A DNA stretch of 52,616 bases from Polycladospora coralii (GCF_014773435.2 NZ_JACXAG020000012.1:1-52616); one strand, 5' to 3'. Numbered from the stretch's first letter, positions 1 to 7,795 are shown. Notes: generated by a model from the sequence alone, not told the origin. A program made the numbers and translations.

Positions 1-59
1 GCATGTATTAGGCATACCGCCAGCGTTCGTCCTGAGCCAGGATCAAACTCTCCATATAA
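1..59 (-). rRNA. 16S rRNA, 5' end (partial)
   Basis: The minus strand carries the standard bacterial 16S 5' region: the conserved 27F primer site at 32-51, followed by the usual GACGAACGCTGGCGG stretch. The gene runs off the left edge, so only about 59 nt are present. The exact 5' nucleotide is estimated by analogy with Bacillus 16S, which starts a few bases before the 27F site. Confidence 0.95.
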
Positions 60-110
60 TGGTGAGCTTGTAAGCTCATATAAAAATTGAACAGGTCATG
101 TGTCACTCTT

Positions 111-126
111 TAGTTTTCAAGGAACA
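111..126 (-). promoter_or_regulatory. boxA-like antitermination element in the rrn leader
   Basis: The minus strand reads TGTTCCTTGAAAACTA between the rrn promoter and 16S. It resembles the boxA element (TGCTCTTTGAAAAC type) of Bacillales rRNA leaders, where Nus factors assemble for antitermination. The call rests on the motif and its position. Confidence 0.55.
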
Positions 127-163
127 TTTCAGTTGTTACCGCCTTATCGTGGCGACAAGAAAT

Positions 164-192
164 ATACTAGCATAGGATTAAACATATGTCAA
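164..192 (-). promoter_or_regulatory. rrn promoter (sigma-A type)
   Basis: On the minus strand there is a consensus -35 TTGACA (187-192), a 17-nt spacer and -10 TAGTAT (164-169) preceded by TGC, an extended -10 feature. The 16S 5' end lies about 100 nt downstream. This is the expected arrangement of a strong growth-regulated rRNA promoter. Confidence 0.85.
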
Positions 193-236
193 TCCTATAC
201 CTAAATTAAATTTATGTTTACCATAAGCAGATAAAT

Positions 237-791
237 TTATGCATTCCATCCATCTTCAGCTAAAATCGCAAACATCAAATGATCTGTCCAACTTCCGTTA
301 ATTCTTACGTTTTTGCGTGCCAGCCCTTCCCGTTTAAATCCAGCTTTTTCTAGTACACGTATCGAGCCGATATTAGTGGGTTGGACACCCGCTTCAATCC
401 GATGTAAGCACAGTTCTGTGAAGGCAATATCTAAAAGAAGTAAAACGGCTTCTGTCGCATAGCCTTGTGCCTGATGCGCTTGGTCTAAGCAATACCCCAT
501 TGTACTTCGTTGATGCGGCTCTCGAAATACCCGATTGAGATTGATTTCTCCAATTAACTGATCTGTTTCGAGCAAGAAAATACCATATGCATAACCCGTA
601 TCCTCTTTCATTGCATATTGACGCTTCAATATCACCGCCTTCTGCTTCTCTATGGTGTAGAATGATTCCTCACGAGTAGGCACAAACCGCTGAAATAAAT
701 CTCGATTTTGCTCCATCAACATCAAACACTGTCTAGCATCTTCAATATGAAAAGAACGAAGATAAATGCGATTGCCGTGATATCTTTTCAA
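237..791 (-). CDS. GNAT family N-acetyltransferase (RimJ/RimL-like)
   Basis: This 184-residue protein has the size and layout of the GNAT_3 acetyltransferases, including the RimJ/RimL ribosomal-protein N-acetyltransferases and antibiotic or amino-acid acetylases. The N-terminus has the family pattern of a short strand then an ExAR-like helix. The acetyl-CoA pyrophosphate-binding loop reads QGYATEA near residue 109, and the typical NIGSIRVLEKAGFKREG segment follows near 140-155. The start is a TTG with GGGGG eight nt upstream. The gene ends about 45 nt before the rrn -35 box on the same strand. The substrate cannot be told from sequence. Confidence 0.88.
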   Translation of the reverse strand: MKRYHGNRIYLRSFHIEDARQCLMLMEQNRDLFQRFVPTREESFYTIEKQKAVILKRQYAMKEDTGYAYGIFLLETDQLIGEINLNRVFREPHQRSTMGYCLDQAHQAQGYATEAVLLLLDIAFTELCLHRIEAGVQPTNIGSIRVLEKAGFKREGLARKNVRINGSWTDHLMFAILAEDGWNA

Positions 792-814
792 TCGTGCTTC
801 CCCCTATAGTGAAC

Positions 815-1300
815 TCATACACGAATGTGCGGGCGCAAATGAATCAAGTTTCGGTCGATAAAGTTAACAGAAATCGGCTTTATATTTAATTCACGCGCCC
901 AGACGGCCAATTGTCCCATGTGATGTATTTCGTGTGTCAATACATGATACATGACTTCTTCGTTTGAGTACGTTTCAATTGACCATGCCGGTTTTACTTC
1001 TCCTCGCAATAATTTAGGTAGCTTCTGCTCTAGCATAGGTTCTAATACTTTCCGATAACGGAACGAAAGCTCTTTTACACTTTCCAGGGCCTGATAATCC
1101 GAAAACTGGGGTCCTTCTTCCTCTTCACCTATGATGGCACCGATCCAACTATACTCCACATCAATGATATGAAACAAAGTATGCAAAATACTTTGCATCC
1201 CACCAACCCTCTTTTTTAGTAATTCTTCTTGATCAAATTGTTCACACCACTTCAACCACTCATCTCGAATTTGCCAATTATAATGAAATAAAGGTAACAT
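815..1300 (-). CDS. DinB family protein
   Basis: A 161-residue four-helix-bundle protein of the DinB/YfiT type. The candidate metal-binding histidines are H44 (in a HTLFHIID segment) and H123, H126 or H127 (in HEIHHMGQ). This is the usual spacing of the His triad that binds a divalent metal in the family. DinB-type proteins include damage-inducible proteins of unknown role and thiol-dependent S-transferases such as bacillithiol transferase, so the reaction is undetermined. GGAG lies nine nt before the ATG. It reads in the same direction as the acetyltransferase gene, with a 23-nt gap. Confidence 0.85.
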   Translation of the reverse strand: MLPLFHYNWQIRDEWLKWCEQFDQEELLKKRVGGMQSILHTLFHIIDVEYSWIGAIIGEEEEGPQFSDYQALESVKELSFRYRKVLEPMLEQKLPKLLRGEVKPAWSIETYSNEEVMYHVLTHEIHHMGQLAVWARELNIKPISVNFIDRNLIHLRPHIRV

Positions 1301-1387
1301 GAAATCTCGCTCCTATATGATCAAGTTCATTTTTATTTTCTTTTAGACAGACTACCCGCTCCATTCCATGAAAAAATAAAAGGTGCG

Positions 1388-2410
1388 TCACCTGTCCACA
1401 TTTTTATTATACTTCATATTTGGGAGCTTGACTGCATCAACCGCAGTTTGTAATAACTGCGTCAACCTCCTATGATAACTATGTTCCTGGTGGGTGCGCT
1501 GCTGAGCTGATTGCACCATCTGCTTACGCACTTGCTGATGTTTTAAGTAATACGCCGCCTTCTGGATAAACTCTTCCGATGAGTTAAAGATACCAATTTC
1601 TGTATCCGGGTTGTAGTAATCAGTTAAATCGAGACTACAATTCGTTAATAAAAAAGTACCACAGCTCAGCACTTCAAAAATGCGATTATTAATAGATTGG
1701 GCTGGTAACTGATTCTGATTGTCATTATGGGGATCCGCAAATGGATGGCGATGCAGATTAATCGCGATTTTAGTATGACGATAAATGTTTGCCGTTTCAC
1801 TGGCATCGTAGCGTGTCAATTTACACATTGCTCGCCCTTTTTCCGTATCATACTGTGCTAATCGCTCCCACCATCGTCCACTGATTAATGTGCGTTTACT
1901 AGAAAGATAGTCAAAAACACGATTAAAAAAAGAAATACGATCCGTGAAGCCACTCCCTAGAAAACAGAAGTCGATCTTCTCTGCTTCCGGGATTTCGTCT
2001 GCATAATAGGTATGTATATCAACCCCGAGTGGCAAATGATATACATGAGGATGCCCGCACGCTTGATAATGCCTGACACATCCACTATCCTGTGTAAAGA
2101 TGATATCACATAGCAGTGCTTTATTTTTTGTCACATCAATATGATAGGGGTCATCTACAATCCAAATCGCGATCGAATAGCCTAATCTTTTTAAATATTG
2201 AATCGCAATATTCTCGACTAAAAACCCGGCAAAAATGATGATAAGCTGTGGTTGAAATTTTAGGCAATGATGAATAAGTAACTTATTTGATGTTACTTCT
2301 ACTTTGTTAACAAGATCTTGCAAATGGGAGATCATCGCATTTTCTAGCTCGATATAGGGATCTGTCAAATCACTACGGACAAAAAGTACACGTATATCAA
2401 AAGTTTCCAT
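1388..2410 (-). CDS. CgeB-like glycosyltransferase family protein
   Basis: A 340-residue protein resembling the CgeB/YkvP group. The N-terminal half (about 1-150) has a Rossmann-like fold with alternating strands and segments such as IIFAGF and AIWIVDDPYH. The C-terminal half (about 200-320) is glycosyltransferase-1-like, with INLHRHPFADPHND, a NNRIFEVLSCGTFLLTN nucleotide-sugar-binding stretch and a final helical tail. In Bacillus, CgeB acts in maturation and glycosylation of the outer spore layer; relatives occur in polysaccharide loci. It is the last gene of a three-gene minus-strand set, 12 nt after the methyltransferase gene, and GGTGGAAAGGGA directly precedes the ATG. The sugar donor and acceptor are unknown. 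Confidence 0.8.
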   Translation of the reverse strand: METFDIRVLFVRSDLTDPYIELENAMISHLQDLVNKVEVTSNKLLIHHCLKFQPQLIIIFAGFLVENIAIQYLKRLGYSIAIWIVDDPYHIDVTKNKALLCDIIFTQDSGCVRHYQACGHPHVYHLPLGVDIHTYYADEIPEAEKIDFCFLGSGFTDRISFFNRVFDYLSSKRTLISGRWWERLAQYDTEKGRAMCKLTRYDASETANIYRHTKIAINLHRHPFADPHNDNQNQLPAQSINNRIFEVLSCGTFLLTNCSLDLTDYYNPDTEIGIFNSSEEFIQKAAYYLKHQQVRKQMVQSAQQRTHQEHSYHRRLTQLLQTAVDAVKLPNMKYNKNVDR

Positions 2411-2422
2411 TCCCTTTCCACC

Positions 2423-3127
2423 TTAAGCATTGGTTTTTCGACTTACAAATACTTCTAAAAACTCACCGTCTATCCCCATACTGTGATCTTTAATTTGGTA
2501 CATGGTGGTTTTCATACCCGAACATGATTTGATCACTTCAGCCATGTCCGTTCCCCACTCTGTAACCACTAATGAGCCCCCTTCCTGATCAATCGGATTC
2601 TGATGATATTCTGGCTCAAAAATATATTCAATCTCATCATTTTCCCTTGTAGCACGTATTTTTGTGGTTTGGTTTCTATAAAAAGGAACCGTAAAAATAT
2701 GTATACCCTCTAATTTCAAAACACGTGCCACTTCAGCAAATGCCTTTTTGGGGTTAAAGACATGCTCAAACACATCTTGGGTTACAAATAAGTCAAAAAT
2801 TTGATCAGCAAAGGTCATATTTTCTAAATTTTCGCATCTAAATCCATTTACCAGCTCTCCTAACTGCACATCAGGATAGTAGTGTGAGAACGTCATTTGT
2901 GGAAACATTTGCTTCAACTTTGTAGAAGCCATACCCGCAGGTGAAGATTCATGTACAATCGCATTAGAGCCAAGCTGAAAAAATTTTTGAATCACATGGA
3001 TAATGGCGCGTTGTCGTGGAATGGACCAGCAACGCGTACAAAAATATTCTTCACGAAGCCATGCGCCTCGAATATGAAAGGTTACTTCTCTTTCACAAAT
3101 TGGACAGTAGCCACCATGATCACGCAT
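2423..3127 (-). CDS. Zinc-ribbon class I SAM-dependent methyltransferase
   Basis: The protein starts with a cysteine cluster (CPIC, then CTRC about 25 residues later) that looks like a zinc ribbon. A Methyltransf_11-like domain follows, with FDLFVTQDVFEHV, a helix and the post-motif segment ARVLKLEGIHIFTVPF. The glycine-rich motif I is atypical (VHESSPAG). The open frame extends upstream into the preceding gene. I chose the ATG at 3127 because GAGGG sits five nt before it. An ATG at 3139 that overlaps the upstream stop (ATGA) is the alternative. It lies between the WbsX-like and CgeB-like genes, so it may methylate a glycan or its carrier; that role is inferred from context. Confidence 0.8.
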   Translation of the reverse strand: MRDHGGYCPICEREVTFHIRGAWLREEYFCTRCWSIPRQRAIIHVIQKFFQLGSNAIVHESSPAGMASTKLKQMFPQMTFSHYYPDVQLGELVNGFRCENLENMTFADQIFDLFVTQDVFEHVFNPKKAFAEVARVLKLEGIHIFTVPFYRNQTTKIRATRENDEIEYIFEPEYHQNPIDQEGGSLVVTEWGTDMAEVIKSCSGMKTTMYQIKDHSMGIDGEFLEVFVSRKTNA

Positions 3128-3135
3128 CACATCCC

Positions 3136-4224
3136 TCATTCCTTCAAACTTAATGTTTGGGCAATCGCTTCTAAGAAAGCATATCCAAAGCGGCGGTCTG
3201 GCTCTAGATAGGCCCCTTCCGCCCATTCATTCCACGCATTAATAAAGATAAAAGGACTGTTCATCGCCTTTGCCCGTAATAATTGATGCAGAAAAAATAC
3301 AGCAAATTTTTGTGGTGTAACACCGTGAAAAAGTTGAACGAAATGTTTACTTCGTGCAGCGTTATCCCAATCACAAAAAGCACCGACAAATGTTTGCTTT
3401 ACACCTCGCTCTGCATTCCTTTTCACAATCTGATCAGGCATTCTCCCCAGTATTCGCGTCCATACTCGCTCGTAATCAAAAATATGAACCGTCGTTTCTC
3501 CAGTCGTAAATTCATTGACCACATGTAAGGCATTGGGCATCTGGTGACGCATCGTATACATGGGTTCAAATTCAACACTTGCATCAAACCCTGGCACAAT
3601 AGGGAGGTCAAAGCTATTTAAAGTTTCTACAAAGTATATGCCAGCTAAGCCATGTGTTTGTGCTTGCTCATTCCAATAAGTAAGCATCTCTGTACAATTG
3701 GGAATACTAGCGGGACGATAGATTAGAAATACGGGTCTTTCTTCTATGCATATGTAACGTGGATCTTTAAAAGCAGGAAGTAGGTAATCGAAATGGGCTT
3801 GCCAGTCTGCTTGATCCCCATAATCTTGATCCATTAATATATGCTCTTCCATTCCATCCCAAGCACGTGTCCACGGCTCATTTGCCCATGATAAGCAAAA
3901 TGGAAAGTCAGGTTCTCCTAGACGTAGCACCTCCTGTAATGGGGCTTCAAGTAAAGTTTTTCCCTTAAACCAGTAATGATAGTAACAAAAGCCATCTACG
4001 CCATATCGTGAAGCCGTTTCCGCTTGCCACTTGCGCGCAGCAGCATCAGTCAGATCATAATAATAATCGTTCATAGGCTCTCGTGGTTGATTATGCCCAG
4101 CAAATAAAGGTTTGGCTTTACGCGTATTGGTCCATTCCGTAAACCCCTCCCCCCACCAGCGGTTATTTTCTGGAATCGCATGAAATTGCGGAAGATAAAA
4201 CGCAATCACCTGTGGATTTGTCAC
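3136..4224 (-). CDS. WbsX-like glycan biosynthesis protein (GH99-like domain)
   Basis: The protein (about 362 residues) has hallmarks of the WbsX family found in O-antigen, rhamnan and surface-polysaccharide loci. These are an early AFYLPQFHAIPENNRWWGEG block, FTEWTN, FCYYHYWFKGK, a CLSWANEPWTRAWDG segment, and FINAWNEWAEGAYLEPD near the C-terminus. The fold is a (beta/alpha)8 barrel related to glycoside hydrolase family 99. WbsX proteins are often called glycosyltransferases, but catalysis is poorly defined. There is no ATG start. A GTG at 4233 is possible, but the GTG at 4224 has AGAGGTGG five nt upstream and is preferred. It is the first gene of the set with the methyltransferase and CgeB-like genes. 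Confidence 0.82.
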   Translation of the reverse strand: MTNPQVIAFYLPQFHAIPENNRWWGEGFTEWTNTRKAKPLFAGHNQPREPMNDYYYDLTDAAARKWQAETASRYGVDGFCYYHYWFKGKTLLEAPLQEVLRLGEPDFPFCLSWANEPWTRAWDGMEEHILMDQDYGDQADWQAHFDYLLPAFKDPRYICIEERPVFLIYRPASIPNCTEMLTYWNEQAQTHGLAGIYFVETLNSFDLPIVPGFDASVEFEPMYTMRHQMPNALHVVNEFTTGETTVHIFDYERVWTRILGRMPDQIVKRNAERGVKQTFVGAFCDWDNAARSKHFVQLFHGVTPQKFAVFFLHQLLRAKAMNSPFIFINAWNEWAEGAYLEPDRRFGYAFLEAIAQTLSLKE

Positions 4225-4340
4225 AAATGCCACCTCTACTGTTCATGTCATCTCATATGCTTGCAACATCATATGCTGTATGTAATCGACTTATGTAATG
4301 GAAAAATGAATATGTGGGACGGATTATTTTAAATAGATAA

Positions 4341-4370
4341 AGAGCTTAGATCGCTATATCTCTAAGCTCT
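4341..4370 (-). terminator. Hairpin terminator after the phosphodiester glycosidase gene
   Basis: A perfect 10-bp inverted repeat (AGAGCTTAGA, 4341-4350, with 4361-4370) lies 13 nt past the stop codon of the minus-strand gene above it. A moderate T-rich tail follows on the minus strand. It separates the secreted glycosidase from the glycan gene set. Confidence 0.6.
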
Positions 4371-4382
4371 GTTGATCTTCTA

Positions 4383-5228
4383 TTAATTTTTATTAATAAG
4401 TGTTACCGCATGATGAATACGACGAAGCTGACCTTCATAAGGTTCTGCGAATTTAAGCGTATTGGTTGGGCTAGTTTTAACTTGCATTTGAGTGGAATGA
4501 CCCCCATCTAGCCAGATTCCCTCTTTACATCCCAAAGCTTTCATCGTATTTCTGAGATTAATTAGTGAAGTATGTTTTTTAGATGTAAATAGATAAAGGT
4601 AGGATTGACCATTTTCATATTTCACCCCAATACCCGTTCTATTTGCTCCAGTAGCATCTGGCTGATGGTTTAACGAATCCCATCCTTCTGCTTTGAATCC
4701 CTTTCTAAAAGTTGCTTCGTCTTGTTTAACGTATAAATTTCCTCCACCAAGCATATTTCGATAATCTAAGTTTTGACCTAAGTCACTTTTAACGGCACTT
4801 ATATCTGTATAACTCTTAACAACAGCTACTGTGCCTTTTACTGGGTCCTTATAAGTAACAAGGGTTCCACGATATTTGTAACCCGTGTTATGATCATTTA
4901 GCGTATTGGGTACGCCATCCTTGCTTTTTTCCCAGAAAATGTTTGATGCAGAAGCTGGTGTAGATTTAGTAGCAAAATTATATAGCCCGCCGTTTATACC
5001 GTAGTAATCTGTATAAGGAAGTGCTTGATTAATTTTTACGGCTTTAATATTACTTGCATGTGTCCTAATAACATTAAAATCATTTGTCGTGATATAGTCA
5101 TAAGATTTTGCTTTATACACAGTTTGTGCTGCTTGTACGGAATCTGCATTTCCACCAACTATTGATGTTGCAAACACTGTTGCAATTGCCAGTCCAATAC
5201 GTGTTACCTTTTTTAGATTGATAAGCAT
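4383..5228 (-). CDS. Secreted phosphodiester glycosidase (NAGPA domain) family protein
   Basis: About 281 residues with a signal peptide: KK near the N-terminus, a hydrophobic run (IGLAIATVFATSIVGG) and a likely SVQA|AQ cleavage. The exported domain has the marks of NAGPA-type phosphodiester glycosidases: YGINGGLYNF in the middle and LDGGHSTQM towards the C-terminus, with a MLGGGNLYV segment between. The family cleaves sugar-1-phosphodiester bonds and includes proteins acting on wall or exopolysaccharide polymers. A GGAGG lies seven nt before the chosen ATG; an ATG one codon earlier is also usable. It follows the peptide/regulator pair on the same strand. It shares an upstream sequence with that pair and is a candidate target of the regulator. 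Confidence 0.82.
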   Translation of the reverse strand: MLINLKKVTRIGLAIATVFATSIVGGNADSVQAAQTVYKAKSYDYITTNDFNVIRTHASNIKAVKINQALPYTDYYGINGGLYNFATKSTPASASNIFWEKSKDGVPNTLNDHNTGYKYRGTLVTYKDPVKGTVAVVKSYTDISAVKSDLGQNLDYRNMLGGGNLYVKQDEATFRKGFKAEGWDSLNHQPDATGANRTGIGVKYENGQSYLYLFTSKKHTSLINLRNTMKALGCKEGIWLDGGHSTQMQVKTSPTNTLKFAEPYEGQLRRIHHAVTLINKN

Positions 5229-5305
5229 CATATAACCTCCATATAAACGCATACTATTCATTATGATGTTTATTTTAAAGTTAGGCAGAAGTTACATGCT
5301 AGATG

Positions 5306-5341
5306 TTAAATTTATCTTTTTTTGATCCATTCATTGCAGGT
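5306..5341. repeat. Repeat copy A, upstream of the phosphodiester glycosidase gene
   Basis: This 36-nt stretch contains TTAAATTTAT, a T run and GATCCATTCATT. It closely matches 7036-7068 in the same orientation. It sits 78-113 nt before the glycosidase start codon; the other copy sits 146-178 nt before the regulator start. This is a candidate shared operator. Part of it is simple AT-rich sequence, and a 13-nt piece (TGATCCATTCATT) recurs at about 22612, so the match needs statistical testing. Confidence 0.45.
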
Positions 5342-5372
5342 AAAGTAATGAAAATGTAACCAATGGGGTATA

Positions 5373-5423
5373 AAAATACGCCTATCGGATTTTCAACGAT
5401 CTGAAATCCGATAGGCGTATTTT
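5373..5423. terminator. 20-bp stem bidirectional terminator after the pro-peptide gene
   Basis: 5373-5392 and 5404-5423 are perfect reverse complements (core ATACGCCTATCGGATT) around an 11-nt loop. There is an A run on the left and a T run on the right on the plus strand, so it can work on either strand. On the minus strand it begins at the stop codon of the 43-codon pro-peptide gene. It therefore ends the regulator-peptide transcript right after the peptide and isolates the glycosidase gene. Confidence 0.8.
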
Positions 5424-5554
5424 TAGAATAATGGCGGATCTTGACCACCTGTATTTGGAGGATCTGGAACATCAGGCATAACTGAATTACTTTCAGAAAA
5501 TAGCGTGAATCCTAAAACCAGTAACAGTAGCGTAACATATTTTAGCTTTCTCAA
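5423..5554 (-). CDS. Small exported pro-peptide, probable RRNPP signalling peptide
   Basis: A 43-codon frame starts at TTG (5554) 25 nt after the regulator stop codon, with AGAAGGGA upstream at roughly 10-nt spacing. The product begins MRKLKYVT, has a leucine-rich hydrophobic run at residues 7-19 and ends in an acidic, proline-rich tail (PDVPDPPNTGGQDPPLF). A short basic head, one hydrophobic segment and a small polar C-terminus are the layout of Phr, PapR and NprX pro-peptides. These are secreted, trimmed and re-imported to control a partner TPR regulator. Location directly behind an HTH-TPR gene and an immediate terminator support the call. The mature peptide is not known. A chance frame cannot be fully excluded. 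Confidence 0.6.
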   Translation of the reverse strand: MRKLKYVTLLLLVLGFTLFSESNSVMPDVPDPPNTGGQDPPLF

Positions 5555-5579
5555 ATTAAAAATTCCCTTCTCTTTTTTA

Positions 5580-6890
5580 TCAAGGTATAACGCCCAAATC
5601 ACTATCTATCTCTTCTGTTCGACCCGTATCTTTAGATTCCAAAGCTAGCAATAACATTTCTGCTGATTTTTTATAATACCTATTACTAAAATAATATTTT
5701 CCTAGCTCACTTGCAAGATCATATATAAAAGACGTTTGATTATGTACCTTGCAATATTCTATTACTTCTTTTAATGCCAGTTCGTATTTCTTTATATCGA
5801 ATCTCTTATATAACTCAATTTGAATTCGTTTGGTTTCTACCCAATTGTATCTAAGTTCACGTGTTTCAGAAATCCTCAGCGCACACTCCAGATAATCATT
5901 CGCAATATCCCATCTCTTGATATCATAATAGGCTTTAGCAAGTTGTTGATAACCTGTGATTGCCAATTCTTCCTTTTTATTTTCTATATTTAGCTGAATG
6001 TTTTTCTTGTACCAGTCAACAGCTACATCAATATAGTTCTTTTTTTTATAGATATTGCCCATATGGAATGCGATTACTGCATTTATTAATAAATCTTTAC
6101 TACAAACCAATTGACGCGCTTTTTCTAGATAAGTTAATGCTTCATCTACTGCATTTAAATTAGTTAATTGTATGCTCTTTAATATCAAGACTTTAGTTAA
6201 ATATGCATCACCACCAATTTTTTTGAGTAACGCATAGGACTTATTTACATACTCCAATGCTACTTCAGGATGATCGGCTACCTTCATTTTTACAATGCTT
6301 ATATTAAAATATAATTTACCCATTTCTTCAATACTACAATTATCAGAAAGTCTTTCTGCTTTTGAGAAGTATTCATCTGCAATCGCAAAATCTTGGACTG
6401 CATGAAATAAGTTACCACACGCAAAATAATAGTAATACCTATCCATATCCATATCATCTTCGTTATTAATATCATCTTCAAGAATGTATTTAATTGAATC
6501 ATGATACAAATGCTTCGCAATCGTAACTTCTTCCGTAACATAATATTTTATAAGTGTACTATATATCTTCAAGTACAGTTCACTGGCGAAGAAATCTTTA
6601 GCATACAATTTAAGAAGAAGGAGTTCATTTTCACTTATTGTTAAATCACTTCTAAATTCTGAAGAAATTGATCTAATAGATGTGACAATTGCTTCTTTAT
6701 CCTCATTAAAGAAGTCATCTAGGTTTAATTTCAACTTAGAGGATAGTTTTTTCAAAAAACTTTTCGAAGGTTTAACTTGCTCATTTTCAACCTTACTCAA
6801 ATAAGCATGCGTGCAAATTCCTTCAATAAACTGTTGTTGCGTCATTTTCTTGTGTATTCTTATCAATCTTATCTTAGCACCAATTCCCAA
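5580..6890 (-). CDS. HTH-TPR transcriptional regulator, RRNPP (PlcR/NprR/Rgg-like) type
   Basis: The 436-residue protein has an N-terminal XRE helix-turn-helix (about 1-60: GAKIRLIRIHKKMTQQQF, then YLSKVENEQVKPSKSFL and LDDFF). A long all-helical region follows (about 95-425) with degenerate TPR pairs such as YYYFACGNLFHAVQDFAIAD, AYYDIKRWDIANDYLECAL and ASELGKYYFSNRYYKKSAEM. This is the architecture of peptide-bound quorum-sensing regulators (PlcR, NprR, Rgg, PrgX). The start is TTG with GGAG ten nt upstream. The frame fits the usual XRE N-terminus. A pro-peptide gene follows 25 nt later and both end at one terminator, so they are probably co-transcribed. Whether it also has Rap-like Spo0F phosphatase activity, as NprR does, cannot be judged. 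Confidence 0.85.
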   Translation of the reverse strand: MGIGAKIRLIRIHKKMTQQQFIEGICTHAYLSKVENEQVKPSKSFLKKLSSKLKLNLDDFFNEDKEAIVTSIRSISSEFRSDLTISENELLLLKLYAKDFFASELYLKIYSTLIKYYVTEEVTIAKHLYHDSIKYILEDDINNEDDMDMDRYYYYFACGNLFHAVQDFAIADEYFSKAERLSDNCSIEEMGKLYFNISIVKMKVADHPEVALEYVNKSYALLKKIGGDAYLTKVLILKSIQLTNLNAVDEALTYLEKARQLVCSKDLLINAVIAFHMGNIYKKKNYIDVAVDWYKKNIQLNIENKKEELAITGYQQLAKAYYDIKRWDIANDYLECALRISETRELRYNWVETKRIQIELYKRFDIKKYELALKEVIEYCKVHNQTSFIYDLASELGKYYFSNRYYKKSAEMLLLALESKDTGRTEEIDSDLGVIP

Positions 6891-6956
6891 TATTAATACG
6901 CTCCATAAACCGTTTTATAGATATAATAAATTAAAACAGTATACTTTTCCAGAATA

Positions 6957-7414
6957 ATATTGAGTTTTCTTTTAATTTATTTGAGTTTCTTATTTATGAC
7001 CACTTATAATATGCTGCATCTTACTATCAGATCGTTTAAATTTATTTTTTTGATCCAGTCATTAAGGTGAAATCAAAGAAAAATATAACTGATTTACCCT
7101 CTTAGTCTAATATAAAAATCATTGTGCTAGGTTGACCACGTTCCAATTAACCCAAATTAGGGAGTCTTGTTTTCATTAGGCAAAGCGCAAGCAGAAATTG
7201 CAAAAATGGGATTTTTTAGATTCAAAATCGTATAATTAAAATAGACCTTTGGTACGCCGCATGCCTTAGGTGCACACTGGGATTACTTGGATGCGTGGAC
7301 ATGTTGGCTACCTGTTTGGATTTTATATGTGTACTACGTATCATGCAAAGTTTGTGAAGATCTTCAGCTTAATCATGGCTACTCATCTATTTTGTATAAG
7401 AAAGGATCACGATA
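6957..7414 (+). other. Gene-poor stretch between the regulator and the 2TM protein gene
   Basis: Apart from repeat B, nothing here is a convincing gene. Two plus-strand fragments look like decayed coding sequence. One is a 22-codon frame starting TTG at about 7168 (MFSLGKAQAEIAKMGFF...). The other is a start-less, Trp/Tyr-rich frame (about 7243-7414) whose stop overlaps the next ATG as TAATG. No family was recognised for either. Confidence 0.35.
7036..7068. repeat. Repeat copy B, upstream of the HTH-TPR regulator
   Basis: TTAAATTTAT, a T run and GATCCAGTCATT match copy A at 5306-5341 with one substitution and a small indel over about 33 nt, in the same orientation. It lies 146-178 nt before the regulator start codon. 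With copy A it marks both minus-strand promoter regions of the module, so it is a candidate regulator-binding site. Confidence 0.45.
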
Positions 7415-7696
7415 ATGGATCAAGAACAAATAAGAAAGTATGCTGAAAAAAAAGTGCGTGAAAAACAAGATTTTTACAATCACCTACTTGTTTACATTTT
7501 AGTCAATCTCTTTATTCTGATTGTGCGTGTTTACGCTGATGCAGGCTTAGATTGGACTCTGATATTTCCTGCTCTCCCATGGGGAATTGGACTTGCTTTT
7601 CACTGGTTTCACACTTTTTTTGGTTCAGATCCCGTTCAATTTGAGAAGAAAGTGCAAAAAGAGATGGAACGGTATGAAAATAGCATAAATAAATGA
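7415..7696 (+). CDS. 2TM domain-containing membrane protein
   Basis: A 93-residue protein with the 2TM-domain layout: a charged N-terminal helix (IRKYAEKKVREKQDFYNHL), a first membrane segment at about 25-42 (LLVYILVNLFILIV), a short loop, a second segment at about 48-66 (LIFPALPWGIGLAFHW), then a charged C-terminal helix. Small 2TM proteins occur alone or fused to LytTR or kinase domains in signalling loci; the isolated form has no assigned activity. GAAAGGATC precedes the ATG by a normal distance. It converges on the hydrolase gene over a strong hairpin. Confidence 0.82.
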   Translation: MDQEQIRKYAEKKVREKQDFYNHLLVYILVNLFILIVRVYADAGLDWTLIFPALPWGIGLAFHWFHTFFGSDPVQFEKKVQKEMERYENSINK

Positions 7697-7740
7697 CCTG
7701 AATGACACACGACTTGCTGTGTCACAACCGCCTCCAAACG

Positions 7741-7795
7741 AAGTAAGCGTAAACGCACTCCGAATAAATAGGTGTGAGTGCGTTTACGCTTACTT
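7741..7795. terminator. Bidirectional terminator between convergent genes
   Basis: 7741-7760 and 7776-7795 form a perfect 20-bp inverted repeat (core AGTAAGCGTAAACGCACTC) with a 15-nt loop. It sits between the plus-strand 2TM gene and the minus-strand hydrolase gene, directly against the hydrolase stop codon. It can end transcription from both sides. Confidence 0.85.
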
